The notes beneath the pieces are model-generated. The model saw only the letters and a program-made list of their open reading frames with translations, was not told where the DNA came from and searched no databases. From assembly GCA_010671905.1 (NCBI GenBank), contig JAAHII010000001.1, positions 7,030,026 to 7,094,025 on the forward strand: a stretch of 64,000 nucleotides of DNA, in the 5' to 3' direction. A program made the translations under genes and the position numbers. This document shows positions 1-7,364 of this stretch, in pieces; within the stretch, counting starts at the first letter, position 1; each line of letters begins with the position of its first letter. The DNA is from Leptolyngbya sp. SIOISBB (GTDB lineage: Bacteria > Cyanobacteriota > Cyanobacteriia > Phormidesmidales > Phormidesmidaceae).

Positions 1-147
1 AGGCATCCACTTCGGCTCATGAATTTTAATGACTGCAATTTCACGAAAAGCCGCTACCTTTTCTGGTTTTTGATTCTGAGCGATTGGCGTTAAGGCAACA
101 GGTAAAAATGGTGTTTCAGTTTGTTCGGTGATGGCTTCCTGAAGCAT
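1..147 (-). CDS. Unidentified protein, N-terminal 49 residues only (runs off left edge)
   Basis: An open frame starts at an ATG at 147 on the minus strand and continues past position 1, so only the first 49 codons are visible. The start is supported by AAAGGAGC placed about 8 bases upstream. The visible residues (beginning MLQEAITEQTETPFLP) show no recognisable domain, signal peptide or membrane segment. A large perfect inverted repeat lies 24 bases upstream of the start and is probably its operator. The gene is divergent from the conjugation accessory gene and relaxase. I do not recognise the product; a plasmid maintenance or regulatory protein would fit the context, but this is inference. 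Confidence 0.6.
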   Translation of the reverse strand, partial: MLQEAITEQTETPFLPVALTPIAQNQKPEKVAAFREIAVIKIHEPKWMP

Positions 148-170
148 GACGGTGCTCCTTTCCGTTTAAT

Positions 171-209
171 TTATGAATCGAATTACATATGATGTAATTC
201 GATTCATAA
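171..209. promoter_or_regulatory. Perfect inverted repeat, probable operator of the leftmost gene
   Basis: Two 18-base arms (TTATGAATCGAATTACAT and its exact complement) flank a 3-base centre, ATG. The element sits 24 bases upstream of the start codon of the minus-strand gene at 147, where a repressor would block transcription. There is no T-run, so a terminator is unlikely. A partition or replication site is an alternative. Confidence 0.6.
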
Positions 210-597
210 TGTGACCTTCATCACTTGGCAATTATTATTGCAATTCCGGTAGGGATTGCCCGCCGGCTGTGGGTGAACAATCACACACTTTGTGGTGCTG
301 TTCCCTGTCACCGAAGTCGCATCGGTTTTCGCGCTGAATCCTGATTCAATTCTGAGGTGTTGTTATATTGCCGCAGCGCTCCTGGAAAATTTCCACACCC
401 GATGCACCTCTGGTGCTAACAAAAGGTGCATGGTGGCTAGTTTTTCTAAATAAAAACAAATAGTTAATTGGTTATCAGAGGCGTTAACAGTTTGAATCGA
501 AAAATACTAAAATATGATTGAAATCAGCTATTTCTGTTGCTAACGTTTTCCCCAGGCACTGAGTCAGTAAACGATAATATGCAGGGGGACGTTGAGA
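210..597. other. Non-coding region upstream of the relaxase genes; candidate oriT
   Basis: This gap holds no credible gene. It contains short inverted repeats: GAATC-CT-GATTC near 336-347, and a nested structure at 402-431. In the latter, GCACC-TCT-GGTGC (404-416) forms a small hairpin, and ATGCACCT (402-409) also pairs with AGGTGCAT (424-431). MobF relaxases nick next to hairpins of this kind (R388 oriT has a GCACC/GGTGC stem, from memory). The position directly upstream of the accessory protein and relaxase is typical of oriT. The nick site itself cannot be assigned. Confidence 0.45.
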
Positions 598-888
598 ATG
601 ACGAAGAGTAAGAATATCGGTTTTCGGCTGGGGGTGGCAGACTACGAACGAGCCCATGAAAAAGCGTTAGTGCTGGGCCATAGTAGTCCGCACCATTTTG
701 CAAGATCGCTGCTGATGCGTGAGATTGATGCTGAGCATTGTCTCTCAAATCTGCTGGAGCGCAATCATCAAGGCATTATCACCAGTCAACAGATGCTGAC
801 CGATCTTGCTGTTGGGTTGTTATTCGCTCTCGATGTTCCGCAAGAGAAATACCAGCTGATCATGGCAGAATTCACAAAATATCAGTAA
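598..888 (+). CDS. Small relaxosome accessory-type protein
   Basis: This 96-residue soluble protein starts at the ATG at 598, preceded by GGGGGA at 583-588; a TTG at 592 is a less likely start. The N-terminus (KSKNIGFRLGVADYERA) resembles the ribbon-helix-helix opening of MobC or TrwA type nicking accessory proteins: a basic beta strand followed by 'DYE' and helices. The stop lies two bases before the relaxase ATG, so the two are translationally coupled. In conjugative plasmids the gene preceding the relaxase commonly binds oriT and bends DNA for nicking. The assignment rests on context and on the N-terminal pattern, not on a firm family match. Confidence 0.6.
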   Translation: MTKSKNIGFRLGVADYERAHEKALVLGHSSPHHFARSLLMREIDAEHCLSNLLERNHQGIITSQQMLTDLAVGLLFALDVPQEKYQLIMAEFTKYQ

Positions 889-890
889 TC

Positions 891-3320
891 ATGCTCTCTA
901 TCAGCGCGATTCAGTCGAAGGAGTATTACCTCGACATCGCTAAAGACGACTATTATCTGGCTGGTGGTGAACCCCCCGGAAAGTGGCATGGCCAGGGCGC
1001 GGCGGCTTTGGCGCTCGCCAGCAAGATTGAGCCTGAACACTTCCGAGCCGTGATTGACGGCTTTACCCCGGATGGTCATGGCAAACTTGTGCAAAATGCT
1101 GGGGACGCCAAGCGGCAACCCGGCTGGGATTTAACGTTCTCTGCGCCGAAAACCGTGAGTGTGGTGTGGAGTCAGGCTGGCCCAGAAACGCGCGCTCACA
1201 TTCAGGAAGCCCAAGAAACGGCGACGCGCACAGCCCTTGATTGGCTTGAAGAAGAGAGTGTAACCAGGCGAGGGAAGGGCGGTCACATTAAGGAACCCGC
1301 CAAGCTGATTATTGCCACATTTGAGCATGGCACCAGCCGGGCGCAGGACCCACAATTGCACACGCATTGTCTGATTATGAATGCAGCCGTGCGAGAGGAT
1401 GGGACAACCGGGGCGATTGAGAGTCAGCAGTTTTACCGCAACAAGATGACGGCAGGTGCGCTCTATCGCGCGGAATTAGCGCGGCAACTCGAAGAACGCC
1501 TGGGCCTTCAGGTCATGAAAACCGGTGATAAACAAAACCTGTTTGAACTGCGCGACGTTGACCCGGCGCTGGTCGAGGAATTTTCCAAGCGGCGGGCTGA
1601 GATTGAAGCAGCGCTGGACGCCACCGGTAACAGCAGCGCTAAAGCCGCTGAAATCGCGGCACTGGATACGCGCCATGTGAAAGGTCATGCGCCGCGCGAG
1701 GAGCTGTTTAGAGTCTGGCGACAGGTCGGTGCGGCCTATAACTATCAGCCGCCAAAGCCGAAAGGGATTACGCGAGATTTGTCGCAAGCGGCGGCGGCCT
1801 TACAAGAAGCGGTATTGAGTAAGCTGACATTCCATAACAGCACGTTTGTGCAGCAGGAAGTCTTGCGGCGGATGGCGGAGGAAGCGCCTGGCAGTGGTCT
1901 GGGGGTTGATGCCATCAAAGAAAAAGTGAGTGAGTGTTTGCAAAGTAAAGCGGTGGTGCGGCTGGGCTGGGTCAAGGGCGCGCGGCGGTATACCACGCCG
2001 GAAATGCTACGCATTGAGCGCGCGATGATGGAGCGCGTCGATCGCTCAAAAACAAAGACCTCTCACCACGTGAGCGAGCGATCGCTTTCTAAAGTCATGG
2101 ACGCCTATTCGACTTTAAAGCCCGAGCAGGTTGTGGCTGTGGAGCATGTTGTAAACCCAAAAGGGACGATTAAGGTGGTCGAAGGTCTTGCTGGTACGGG
2201 TAAAACCTTCATGCTCGCCGCTGCACGTCAAGCCTGGAAGCAGGCCGGTTATCGAGTTCAAGGTGCTGCCTTAGCAGCAAAGGCGGCCAGCGGGCTAGAA
2301 GACGGTGCGGGCATTCAGAGTCAAACGCTGCATCGTTTGCTGTATGGCCTGCAAAGTGGTCAAACTGTTTTGTCTCGCAACGATGTCATTGTCGTTGATG
2401 AAGCCGGGATGGTCGGGACGCGGCAATTGGCAAGGTTGATTAAGGCAACTGAGCAGGCCGGCGCTAAGGTCGTGTTGGTTGGTGATGCCAAACAACTACA
2501 GCCCATTGAAGCAGGCGGCGCGTTCCAGCATATCGGCGATCGGGTTGGGCGTGCCCAACTCATCGACATCACTCGTCAGCATATTGCCTGGATGCGGCAA
2601 GCGGTAAAAGACATGATTGCTGGTAAGGCCGAAGATGTATTGACGGCGTATGCCCAGCAAGGCCAGCTAGCGGTGAAGGATGATTGGCAGGCCGCACGCA
2701 CCGCCCTGATCGATACCTGGGGACAGCAGGGGGGCATCATGGAGCCGCAGCAGAACCTGATTATGGCTGGCTCGAATCTGGATGTTTTCGACCTGAACCA
2801 AAAGGCGCAAGCGGCGCGAATCACTGCTGGATTACTCGGCGGTGAAGGGATTCGGGTGAATGGCTATCAGTTGCGACGGCACGATCGGATTCTCTTTACC
2901 CGCAATGACCACCAGGCCGGTATCAAGAACGGCACGTTTGGTATGGTGACAGGGCTGAACGGTCCCCGGCTGCAAGTGCGTTTGGATAGTGGCAAGGTCC
3001 AAGATATTGATACCAGCGTCTACCAGCATGTTCGACTGGGCTATGCCGTGACCACGCATAAAGCACAGGGGGATACTCGTCAGCAGAGTTATGTGCTGCT
3101 TGGCGGCCCTATGCAGGACCGTGAACTCAGTTATGTACAGCTCTCCCGCACCCGTGGCAAAACGTACCTGTTTACTGATCGGACTGAGGCAGGGGATGCG
3201 TTAGCCGACCTTGTCAAGCGAATGGATCGCAGTCGGCAAAAAGACCTGGCGGCAACGTTTTTGTCAGCCCATTTGCGCGGCGGACAACGTGATAAGCAGT
3301 CACTGACGTGGGAGAGGTAG
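891..3320 (+). CDS. MobF-type conjugative relaxase-helicase (TrwC/TraI-like)
   Basis: This 809-residue protein nicks oriT on one strand, stays bound to the 5' end through a tyrosine and unwinds the plasmid for transfer. The N-terminal relaxase domain carries the paired tyrosines typical of MobF (Y12/Y13 and Y21/Y22) and a metal-binding histidine triad (H146, H157, H159 in QLHTHCLIMN). The C-terminal half is a RecD-like SF1 helicase, with Walker A GLAGTGKT near residues 432-439, Walker B VIVVDEAG near 499-506 and a late motif GYAVTTHKAQG. It is shorter than F TraI and close to TrwC in size. The chosen ATG at 891 follows the accessory gene by two bases; the frame is open further upstream, but that stretch lies inside the previous gene. 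Confidence 0.93.
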   Translation: MLSISAIQSKEYYLDIAKDDYYLAGGEPPGKWHGQGAAALALASKIEPEHFRAVIDGFTPDGHGKLVQNAGDAKRQPGWDLTFSAPKTVSVVWSQAGPETRAHIQEAQETATRTALDWLEEESVTRRGKGGHIKEPAKLIIATFEHGTSRAQDPQLHTHCLIMNAAVREDGTTGAIESQQFYRNKMTAGALYRAELARQLEERLGLQVMKTGDKQNLFELRDVDPALVEEFSKRRAEIEAALDATGNSSAKAAEIAALDTRHVKGHAPREELFRVWRQVGAAYNYQPPKPKGITRDLSQAAAALQEAVLSKLTFHNSTFVQQEVLRRMAEEAPGSGLGVDAIKEKVSECLQSKAVVRLGWVKGARRYTTPEMLRIERAMMERVDRSKTKTSHHVSERSLSKVMDAYSTLKPEQVVAVEHVVNPKGTIKVVEGLAGTGKTFMLAAARQAWKQAGYRVQGAALAAKAASGLEDGAGIQSQTLHRLLYGLQSGQTVLSRNDVIVVDEAGMVGTRQLARLIKATEQAGAKVVLVGDAKQLQPIEAGGAFQHIGDRVGRAQLIDITRQHIAWMRQAVKDMIAGKAEDVLTAYAQQGQLAVKDDWQAARTALIDTWGQQGGIMEPQQNLIMAGSNLDVFDLNQKAQAARITAGLLGGEGIRVNGYQLRRHDRILFTRNDHQAGIKNGTFGMVTGLNGPRLQVRLDSGKVQDIDTSVYQHVRLGYAVTTHKAQGDTRQQSYVLLGGPMQDRELSYVQLSRTRGKTYLFTDRTEAGDALADLVKRMDRSRQKDLAATFLSAHLRGGQRDKQSLTWER

Positions 3321-3324
3321 ATTT

Positions 3325-3717
3325 TTATAACTGTACTTGCAGCACATCAGTTTTGGAAAAGTCTGCCCCTTTGAAAAGTAGCGGCTGACATTTAGCGTGG
3401 GAGAGCGCGTAAGAGTAACAGTCACCCATGTTTAAGTCTGCGGGATGACGGCCTTTACCGTATGTTGAAAAAGCGTAGCGTGCTAAATCAAGTTGTTTCT
3501 TGTCGAACGGCACGATCGTTAAATCAGCTTCCAGCAGTAACAGATCAAATTCTCTAATACCTTGCTCCTGCTTACGTGCTTCAATCACAATCGCTGTTTC
3601 CAGGACAGAACAGGCTGAAACCAGCCGCTGAGAAGCTGTCCCAATCAGTTTAGAAAAAGAGGCGTTTTCAGGCTCGTTAAGCAGAATGGCAATAAGTGCC
3701 GAGCTGTCAATCACCAT
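3325..3717 (-). CDS. vapC: VapC-type PIN-domain ribonuclease toxin
   Basis: This 130-residue protein matches PIN-domain toxins. It begins MVIDSSALIAILLNEPE, which holds the first catalytic aspartate (D4). A central glutamate sits in SVLETAIVIEA, and a late acidic cluster is seen in DLNMGDCYSYALS and GADFSKTD. VapC toxins are magnesium-dependent RNases that cut tRNA or rRNA. Its ATG overlaps the stop codon of the upstream antitoxin by one base (TAATG), the usual coupling for these pairs. It converges with the relaxase gene, with four bases between the stops. On a conjugative element it most likely acts as an addiction module. Confidence 0.88.
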   Translation of the reverse strand: MVIDSSALIAILLNEPENASFSKLIGTASQRLVSACSVLETAIVIEARKQEQGIREFDLLLLEADLTIVPFDKKQLDLARYAFSTYGKGRHPADLNMGDCYSYALSHAKCQPLLFKGADFSKTDVLQVQL

Positions 3718-3968
3718 TACTCCGGCACTCCAAAGCGGTTATAGTCGATGATTTCATCCGGGCTGCGGCAGTCAAAATCAGGCAATGCTCCACAGCGTTT
3801 TCCTATTTTTTCTAATCGTTCTGCCAGAGGTTTTTGTGCTTGTGAATCGTTGTATTTTTCTAGCAAAAGCTCCAATCCTTCGGCAACAAGCTGTGTTTTG
3901 GATTGCCCTGTAATGGCTACAAGTTGATTGACTGCATGATCGACAGAAGGATTTTTAATAGTCAACAT
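3717..3968 (-). CDS. vapB: VapB-type antitoxin
   Basis: This 83-residue protein begins MLTIKNPSVDHAVNQLV, a short beta strand followed by a helix, as in the Rv0623/PSK family of VapB antitoxins. The C-terminal tail (FDCRSPDEIIDYNRFGVPE) is the part expected to block the toxin active site. I chose the internal ATG at 3968 over one 18 bases upstream because homologous antitoxins start with this MLTIKNP pattern. It lies directly upstream of vapC, with which it overlaps by one base, and would autoregulate the pair. Confidence 0.82.
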   Translation of the reverse strand: MLTIKNPSVDHAVNQLVAITGQSKTQLVAEGLELLLEKYNDSQAQKPLAERLEKIGKRCGALPDFDCRSPDEIIDYNRFGVPE

Positions 3969-4146
3969 GCATAGCCCTTTCTGCAATTAATGAAACACAT
4001 ACTTAATTACAGAAAAATCATTACATGGCAACATATTCTGTTGTTTTGGTGTTGACCCCCAAAACGCTGTGTGGAATGGTTTGACGGTTAAGACTGCCTT
4101 TGCTTAACGTTTCGCATTCAAATTCCACCAGTAGAAAGAATCTCCC

Positions 4147-4423
4147 GTGAACCGTAGTGAATTAATAATTTCGATCGCACAACAGATCGGTCTTAACAAG
4201 CAGCAGGCAGACAAAGCTTTGAGTGCTATGACGACCAGTATCATTGATGCGGTTAAAGCGGGTAAAGATGCACAACTCGTCGGATTCGGTACGTTTTCGG
4301 CAAGTAAGCGTGAACAACGCGAAGGTCGGAATCCGCGTACGCGTGAGAAGATGATATTGCCTTGCCAGGCTTCCTAAATTCAAGCCTTACCCGGCTTTTA
4401 AAGGTGCGGTGGATGATGCTTGA
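4147..4423 (+). CDS. hup: HU-family DNA-binding protein, frameshifted near its C-terminus
   Basis: The first 70 residues match bacterial HU (MNRSELIISIAQQIGLNKQQ, then VGFGTFSASKREQREGRNPRT). HU bends DNA as a dimer and compacts the nucleoid. The frame ends early at 4377 after KMILPCQAS. If one T is removed from the TT at 4362-4363, the frame continues as KMILPARLPKFKPYPAF and ends at a TGA at 4421-4423, giving a normal 91-residue HU. So the gene carries a single-base insertion in the DNA-binding arm or its end. The short form would lack the last helix of the body. It may be a pseudogene or an assembly error. Confidence 0.85.
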
Positions 4424-4634
4424 TTGTCACTAAAAACCTCTCCTTGGATAAAAATAATAGAGGTTGGTTAGATGTAGGGCCTTATTGCTTGCGAGCCGCT
4501 ACAACCAGACAGACTTGTCTGATAATATCCGAAATCATTAAGTTTGATAGTGAAGTTGCCGGATGAATTTCAGAGAATTGGGTATTAACTGGCAGATTTG
4601 ACATTGCACAGTATTCCAACCAGAGGAAAACGAA

Positions 4635-5180
4635 ATGGTCAGCAAGTTCAAAGTCACGGGTGAGATCGAGGAGCGTTATGGAGTAGCGCCGAATAATCCC
4701 ACTGAAGTGGAATTCCGGCATCCCGATAATGATGATGCTGTACTGGTTGGGATCGGCCTTCGTGCTAAGAGTGACAACATTACAACGCTCAATCTTCTGT
4801 ATGCTCGAATCGGTGAAGATGGAACGATCAATCAAGACGACACCGTCCTTATCAAAAAGGGTGTGGCACCGAACAACGAACTTGAAGTTTGGTTCCAGTG
4901 TCCCAACCCGGACGAAATAATTGTTGGCTGTGGTATGCGCGCCAAGTCGGACAATGTCACAACACTGCACATTCACACTAGAAAGCTTAATTCAGAAACT
5001 GGTGTCCTCAGTCAATCTCATACGCACCGTGCGGGACAAATTCCCAACCATGAACTAGAAGTCGATGGACGCGCTACGGCAGACGTCGAAAGGTCATGCC
5101 TTCGCGGTATGGCATTACGAATGAAAGATGATAACGTCACCACGATGGTTCACTATTACGGTTCGATCGAAGCCCGATAA
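4635..5180 (+). CDS. Unidentified protein built of three similar ~50-residue repeats
   Basis: This 181-residue protein starts at an ATG preceded by AGAGGAAAACGAA. It contains three tandem units. Each has a GVAPNN-like turn followed by L/T-E-V-x-F, then a glycine-rich strand ending RAKSDNITTL, RAKSDNVTTL or RMKDDNVTTM. There is no signal peptide or membrane helix. The regular strand-turn pattern suggests a beta-prism, beta-trefoil-like or lectin-like fold, which is inference. I do not recognise the family. It lies alone between the HU gene and the converging end of the transfer operon. Confidence 0.7.
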   Translation: MVSKFKVTGEIEERYGVAPNNPTEVEFRHPDNDDAVLVGIGLRAKSDNITTLNLLYARIGEDGTINQDDTVLIKKGVAPNNELEVWFQCPNPDEIIVGCGMRAKSDNVTTLHIHTRKLNSETGVLSQSHTHRAGQIPNHELEVDGRATADVERSCLRGMALRMKDDNVTTMVHYYGSIEAR

Positions 5181-5222
5181 TAAGTAATGATGAGTGTTGC
5201 AGGGGTGCTTCTGGGGTAGAGT

Positions 5223-6008
5223 TTATGACTCGCATTCCGGGCTATCTGCTGGTTTAATCCCTTCCATGCAATCTCGTCGGTTTTGCTTTTGCAGGAGATG
5301 CTCAACCTTTATTGCTGTTAAGCGCATCACGGCGCGATCGCTGCTGTAAAGGCCGAGTAGGGTAATGAGACCTGTGGCATTGACCACAGTGCAGCATACC
5401 AACCCATAGAGCAAGATGCGCTGCGGGCCGCTGCCGCCTGAGAGACCAAGCGCCTTCATGGGGTCAGGTTGCCGCATTGCTCTCACTTCAGCGCTGAGGG
5501 CTTTAAGCTGTACTGACTGTTGGTTTAACGTCTCTGGTAGAGCCTTGAGTGCTTCCATCACAGCGGTATTAACCTCGCTTTGCTGTTCCCAGGAATTTCC
5601 CCAGGCTTGGTGCGCACTCTGGAGCTGCCGCACCAGCGCATTGCAAGTTTGCGTGTGGGTGGTGAGTAGGGTGGCAAGCTGGCCAGCTGTTTCTATTAAT
5701 GCCCCAGTTGCCTCAGCCTTCTCAGCAATTAGGTGCAGGCTTTGGCGGTAACTGTCTGACCAGGCGTTTAACTGTTGTAGCAGTGTCGCTGACCACCCTT
5801 GGAATTGCTGCGGAGCCTCTTCAAGCAGCACTTTAACGTGATTGAGACCCAAAGAAATCAGGAAAAACTCTTCCTCCGGGTTGATACCGGCCTCAAGGAC
5901 TAGCTTAAGGACACGGGATTTGACGCGATCGCTCTCACCCGCTAGAGCTTGGTCGAGCAGTGAACGGGCTTTAGGAGAAAGGGTATCGAGGGAATGGGGA
6001 TTAGGCAT
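5223..6008 (-). CDS. Unidentified C-terminally membrane-anchored protein, last gene of transfer operon
   Basis: This 261-residue protein starts at an ATG at 6008 preceded by GGGGAG nine bases upstream. The start overlaps the end of the ParA-like gene by 8 bases (ATGCCTAA), indicating coupled translation; another ATG at 6029 is less well spaced. The first ~190 residues are mostly helical with coiled-coil character (repeated Q, L and A). One hydrophobic segment (LLYGLVCCTVVNATGLITLL) lies near residues 200-225, followed by a short basic tail. I do not recognise a named domain. The coupling to a ParA-like ATPase suggests the two act together, for example in positioning the transfer apparatus or relaxosome. 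Confidence 0.7.
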   Translation of the reverse strand: MPNPHSLDTLSPKARSLLDQALAGESDRVKSRVLKLVLEAGINPEEEFFLISLGLNHVKVLLEEAPQQFQGWSATLLQQLNAWSDSYRQSLHLIAEKAEATGALIETAGQLATLLTTHTQTCNALVRQLQSAHQAWGNSWEQQSEVNTAVMEALKALPETLNQQSVQLKALSAEVRAMRQPDPMKALGLSGGSGPQRILLYGLVCCTVVNATGLITLLGLYSSDRAVMRLTAIKVEHLLQKQNRRDCMEGIKPADSPECES

Positions 6009-6720
6009 CGGCTGTATCTCCCCAGACATCCACGGTATCGAGCGCTTCGCCGCTTTCTCGCAGAAACTTTTTAACCCGCTGCCGACCGATAATACCGAAG
6101 TCAGTGTGGTTTGCAGCCTTAATGAGCGAGAGCCGTTTGTCTAAAATTTCCTGCCGCTGTGCTTCACCGTGAAACTTAGGAAAGTTCACGAGTGGGACGG
6201 CATAGCGGGCCACCAAATCAACGAGTTCGACATCCTCATCCACGAGATGCCAATCGCTCGTTTTGCCGTGATTTTTGAGGGCGATCACCTCAATGTTGCC
6301 ATCAAACTGTTTTAGAACGCGCTTGAGCAAGGTGGTACTTGAGGGCGTGCCATCCAGCACAAACCAATAGGTGAACGTAATGCGGTATTCAGCGGCCAGC
6401 AGAAGGAGATCGGCGTTCTCTATCCAACTGCACATCGCCGTAAAGCTGGATGCCGCTAGATTGACCAGCACCGGTTTTTGCTCTTCGACCGCCGCTTCAA
6501 AAATGGCATTCGCGGCATTTTCAAAGCGCTCAGCTTCACTCAAAATCGCGCGCCTGCAGCCAATGTGCTTATGTGCCCGGTAAATATCCGGCTTATCCTT
6601 GTCACAGTCGAAGATGATGCAGGGAATCTCGCGGCGTTGCAGGTATGCGATCGCGGCCATACACAAGGTCGTTTTGCCAACACCGCCAGCCGGGTTGCCA
6701 CAATAGTGAATTCTAGTCAT
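6001..6720 (-). CDS. ParA/MinD-like P-loop ATPase with altered Walker A
   Basis: This 239-residue protein starts MTRIHYCGNPAGGVGKTTLC. GGVGKTT is the Walker A loop of the ParA/MinD superfamily, but the usual signature lysine before GG is replaced by alanine (residues 11-18). A later segment, IIFDCDKDKPD, matches the Walker A' region. ParA-type proteins position plasmids or, like VirC1, place relaxosomes at the transfer pore. Here the gene overlaps the upstream helix-turn-helix-like gene by 8 bases and the downstream membrane gene by 8 bases, so it belongs to the transfer operon rather than to a parAB locus. No ParB is visible next to it. Confidence 0.8.
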   Translation of the reverse strand: MTRIHYCGNPAGGVGKTTLCMAAIAYLQRREIPCIIFDCDKDKPDIYRAHKHIGCRRAILSEAERFENAANAIFEAAVEEQKPVLVNLAASSFTAMCSWIENADLLLLAAEYRITFTYWFVLDGTPSSTTLLKRVLKQFDGNIEVIALKNHGKTSDWHLVDEDVELVDLVARYAVPLVNFPKFHGEAQRQEILDKRLSLIKAANHTDFGIIGRQRVKKFLRESGEALDTVDVWGDTADA

Positions 6721-7348
6721 CGTCGAAGGCCTCCGCTAACATGTCCGATGTCTTGTTAGGGCTAGGCACCTGCAAGGGCAGGGGGGCTTTATGGCTGGGC
6801 GTATCAGTATCGACCGTTACTGGCTCTGCTGGCTGCTTACCAGCGCGGTGATACCGTTGCAGGCTCGATGGGGCAATGGTGACGCCCTTGGTTGCCAGCA
6901 GGGCGGCAATATCAGCAAAGGTATAACCAGCATCGAGGGCGGCATCGATCTCAGCTTGCATGGCCAGGACTAACTCCTGGCGAGTAAAGCCTTTGCGTAC
7001 AGTGCTAAGCCGTGTCCACTCGGCGGTGATGCGCTCAGCCTGGTCATGGGTGATGGTTAATGTGGCTTCAGCCGAGATGTCCGGTTGCTTGGTTTTTGCT
7101 GCTTTCTTTTTACTGGTCTTGGCCAGAATCACTGCGATCGTCTCCCCTGAGACAGTGAGCTGCTCCTGGTGTAAAACGGTGGCAATGTCATCATGACTGT
7201 GGCCGTTTTTGAGCATGGCACGCAGTACACCACGCTCCCTGGTCACCAATTGCTGAGCGGTGAGTGGTTTCCGGGTTTGAGCGGTCTCTCGTAATAAAGC
7301 AGCGAGTGTCGTCTTGGTGGTATCGGCAATCAGAGACTGACTTTTCAT
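6713..7348 (-). CDS. Unidentified protein with two helix-turn-helix-like segments, in transfer operon
   Basis: This 211-residue soluble protein has an ATG at 7348, chosen because it lies just after the end of the coupling-protein gene (16 bases). Two segments look alike: one near residues 45-75 (NGHSHDDIATVLHQEQLTVS) and one near 145-175 (AGYTFADIAALLATKGVTIA). Each reads as helix-turn-helix, as in cyanobacterial plasmid mobilisation proteins of unclear function. Between them is a lysine-rich linker (SKKKAAKTK). The C-terminus is acidic and ends DDD. It overlaps the ParA-like gene by 8 bases. A role in binding oriT or recruiting the relaxosome to VirD4 is inference from position. Confidence 0.65.
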   Translation of the reverse strand: MKSQSLIADTTKTTLAALLRETAQTRKPLTAQQLVTRERGVLRAMLKNGHSHDDIATVLHQEQLTVSGETIAVILAKTSKKKAAKTKQPDISAEATLTITHDQAERITAEWTRLSTVRKGFTRQELVLAMQAEIDAALDAGYTFADIAALLATKGVTIAPSSLQRYHRAGKQPAEPVTVDTDTPSHKAPLPLQVPSPNKTSDMLAEAFDDD

Positions 7349-7364
7349 GACTGAATTCCAAAAA

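Noticed and set aside
4435-4465. Hairpin AACCTCT/AGAGGTT after the HU gene as terminator
   Set aside because: The stem is short with a long AT loop and there is no T-run after it.
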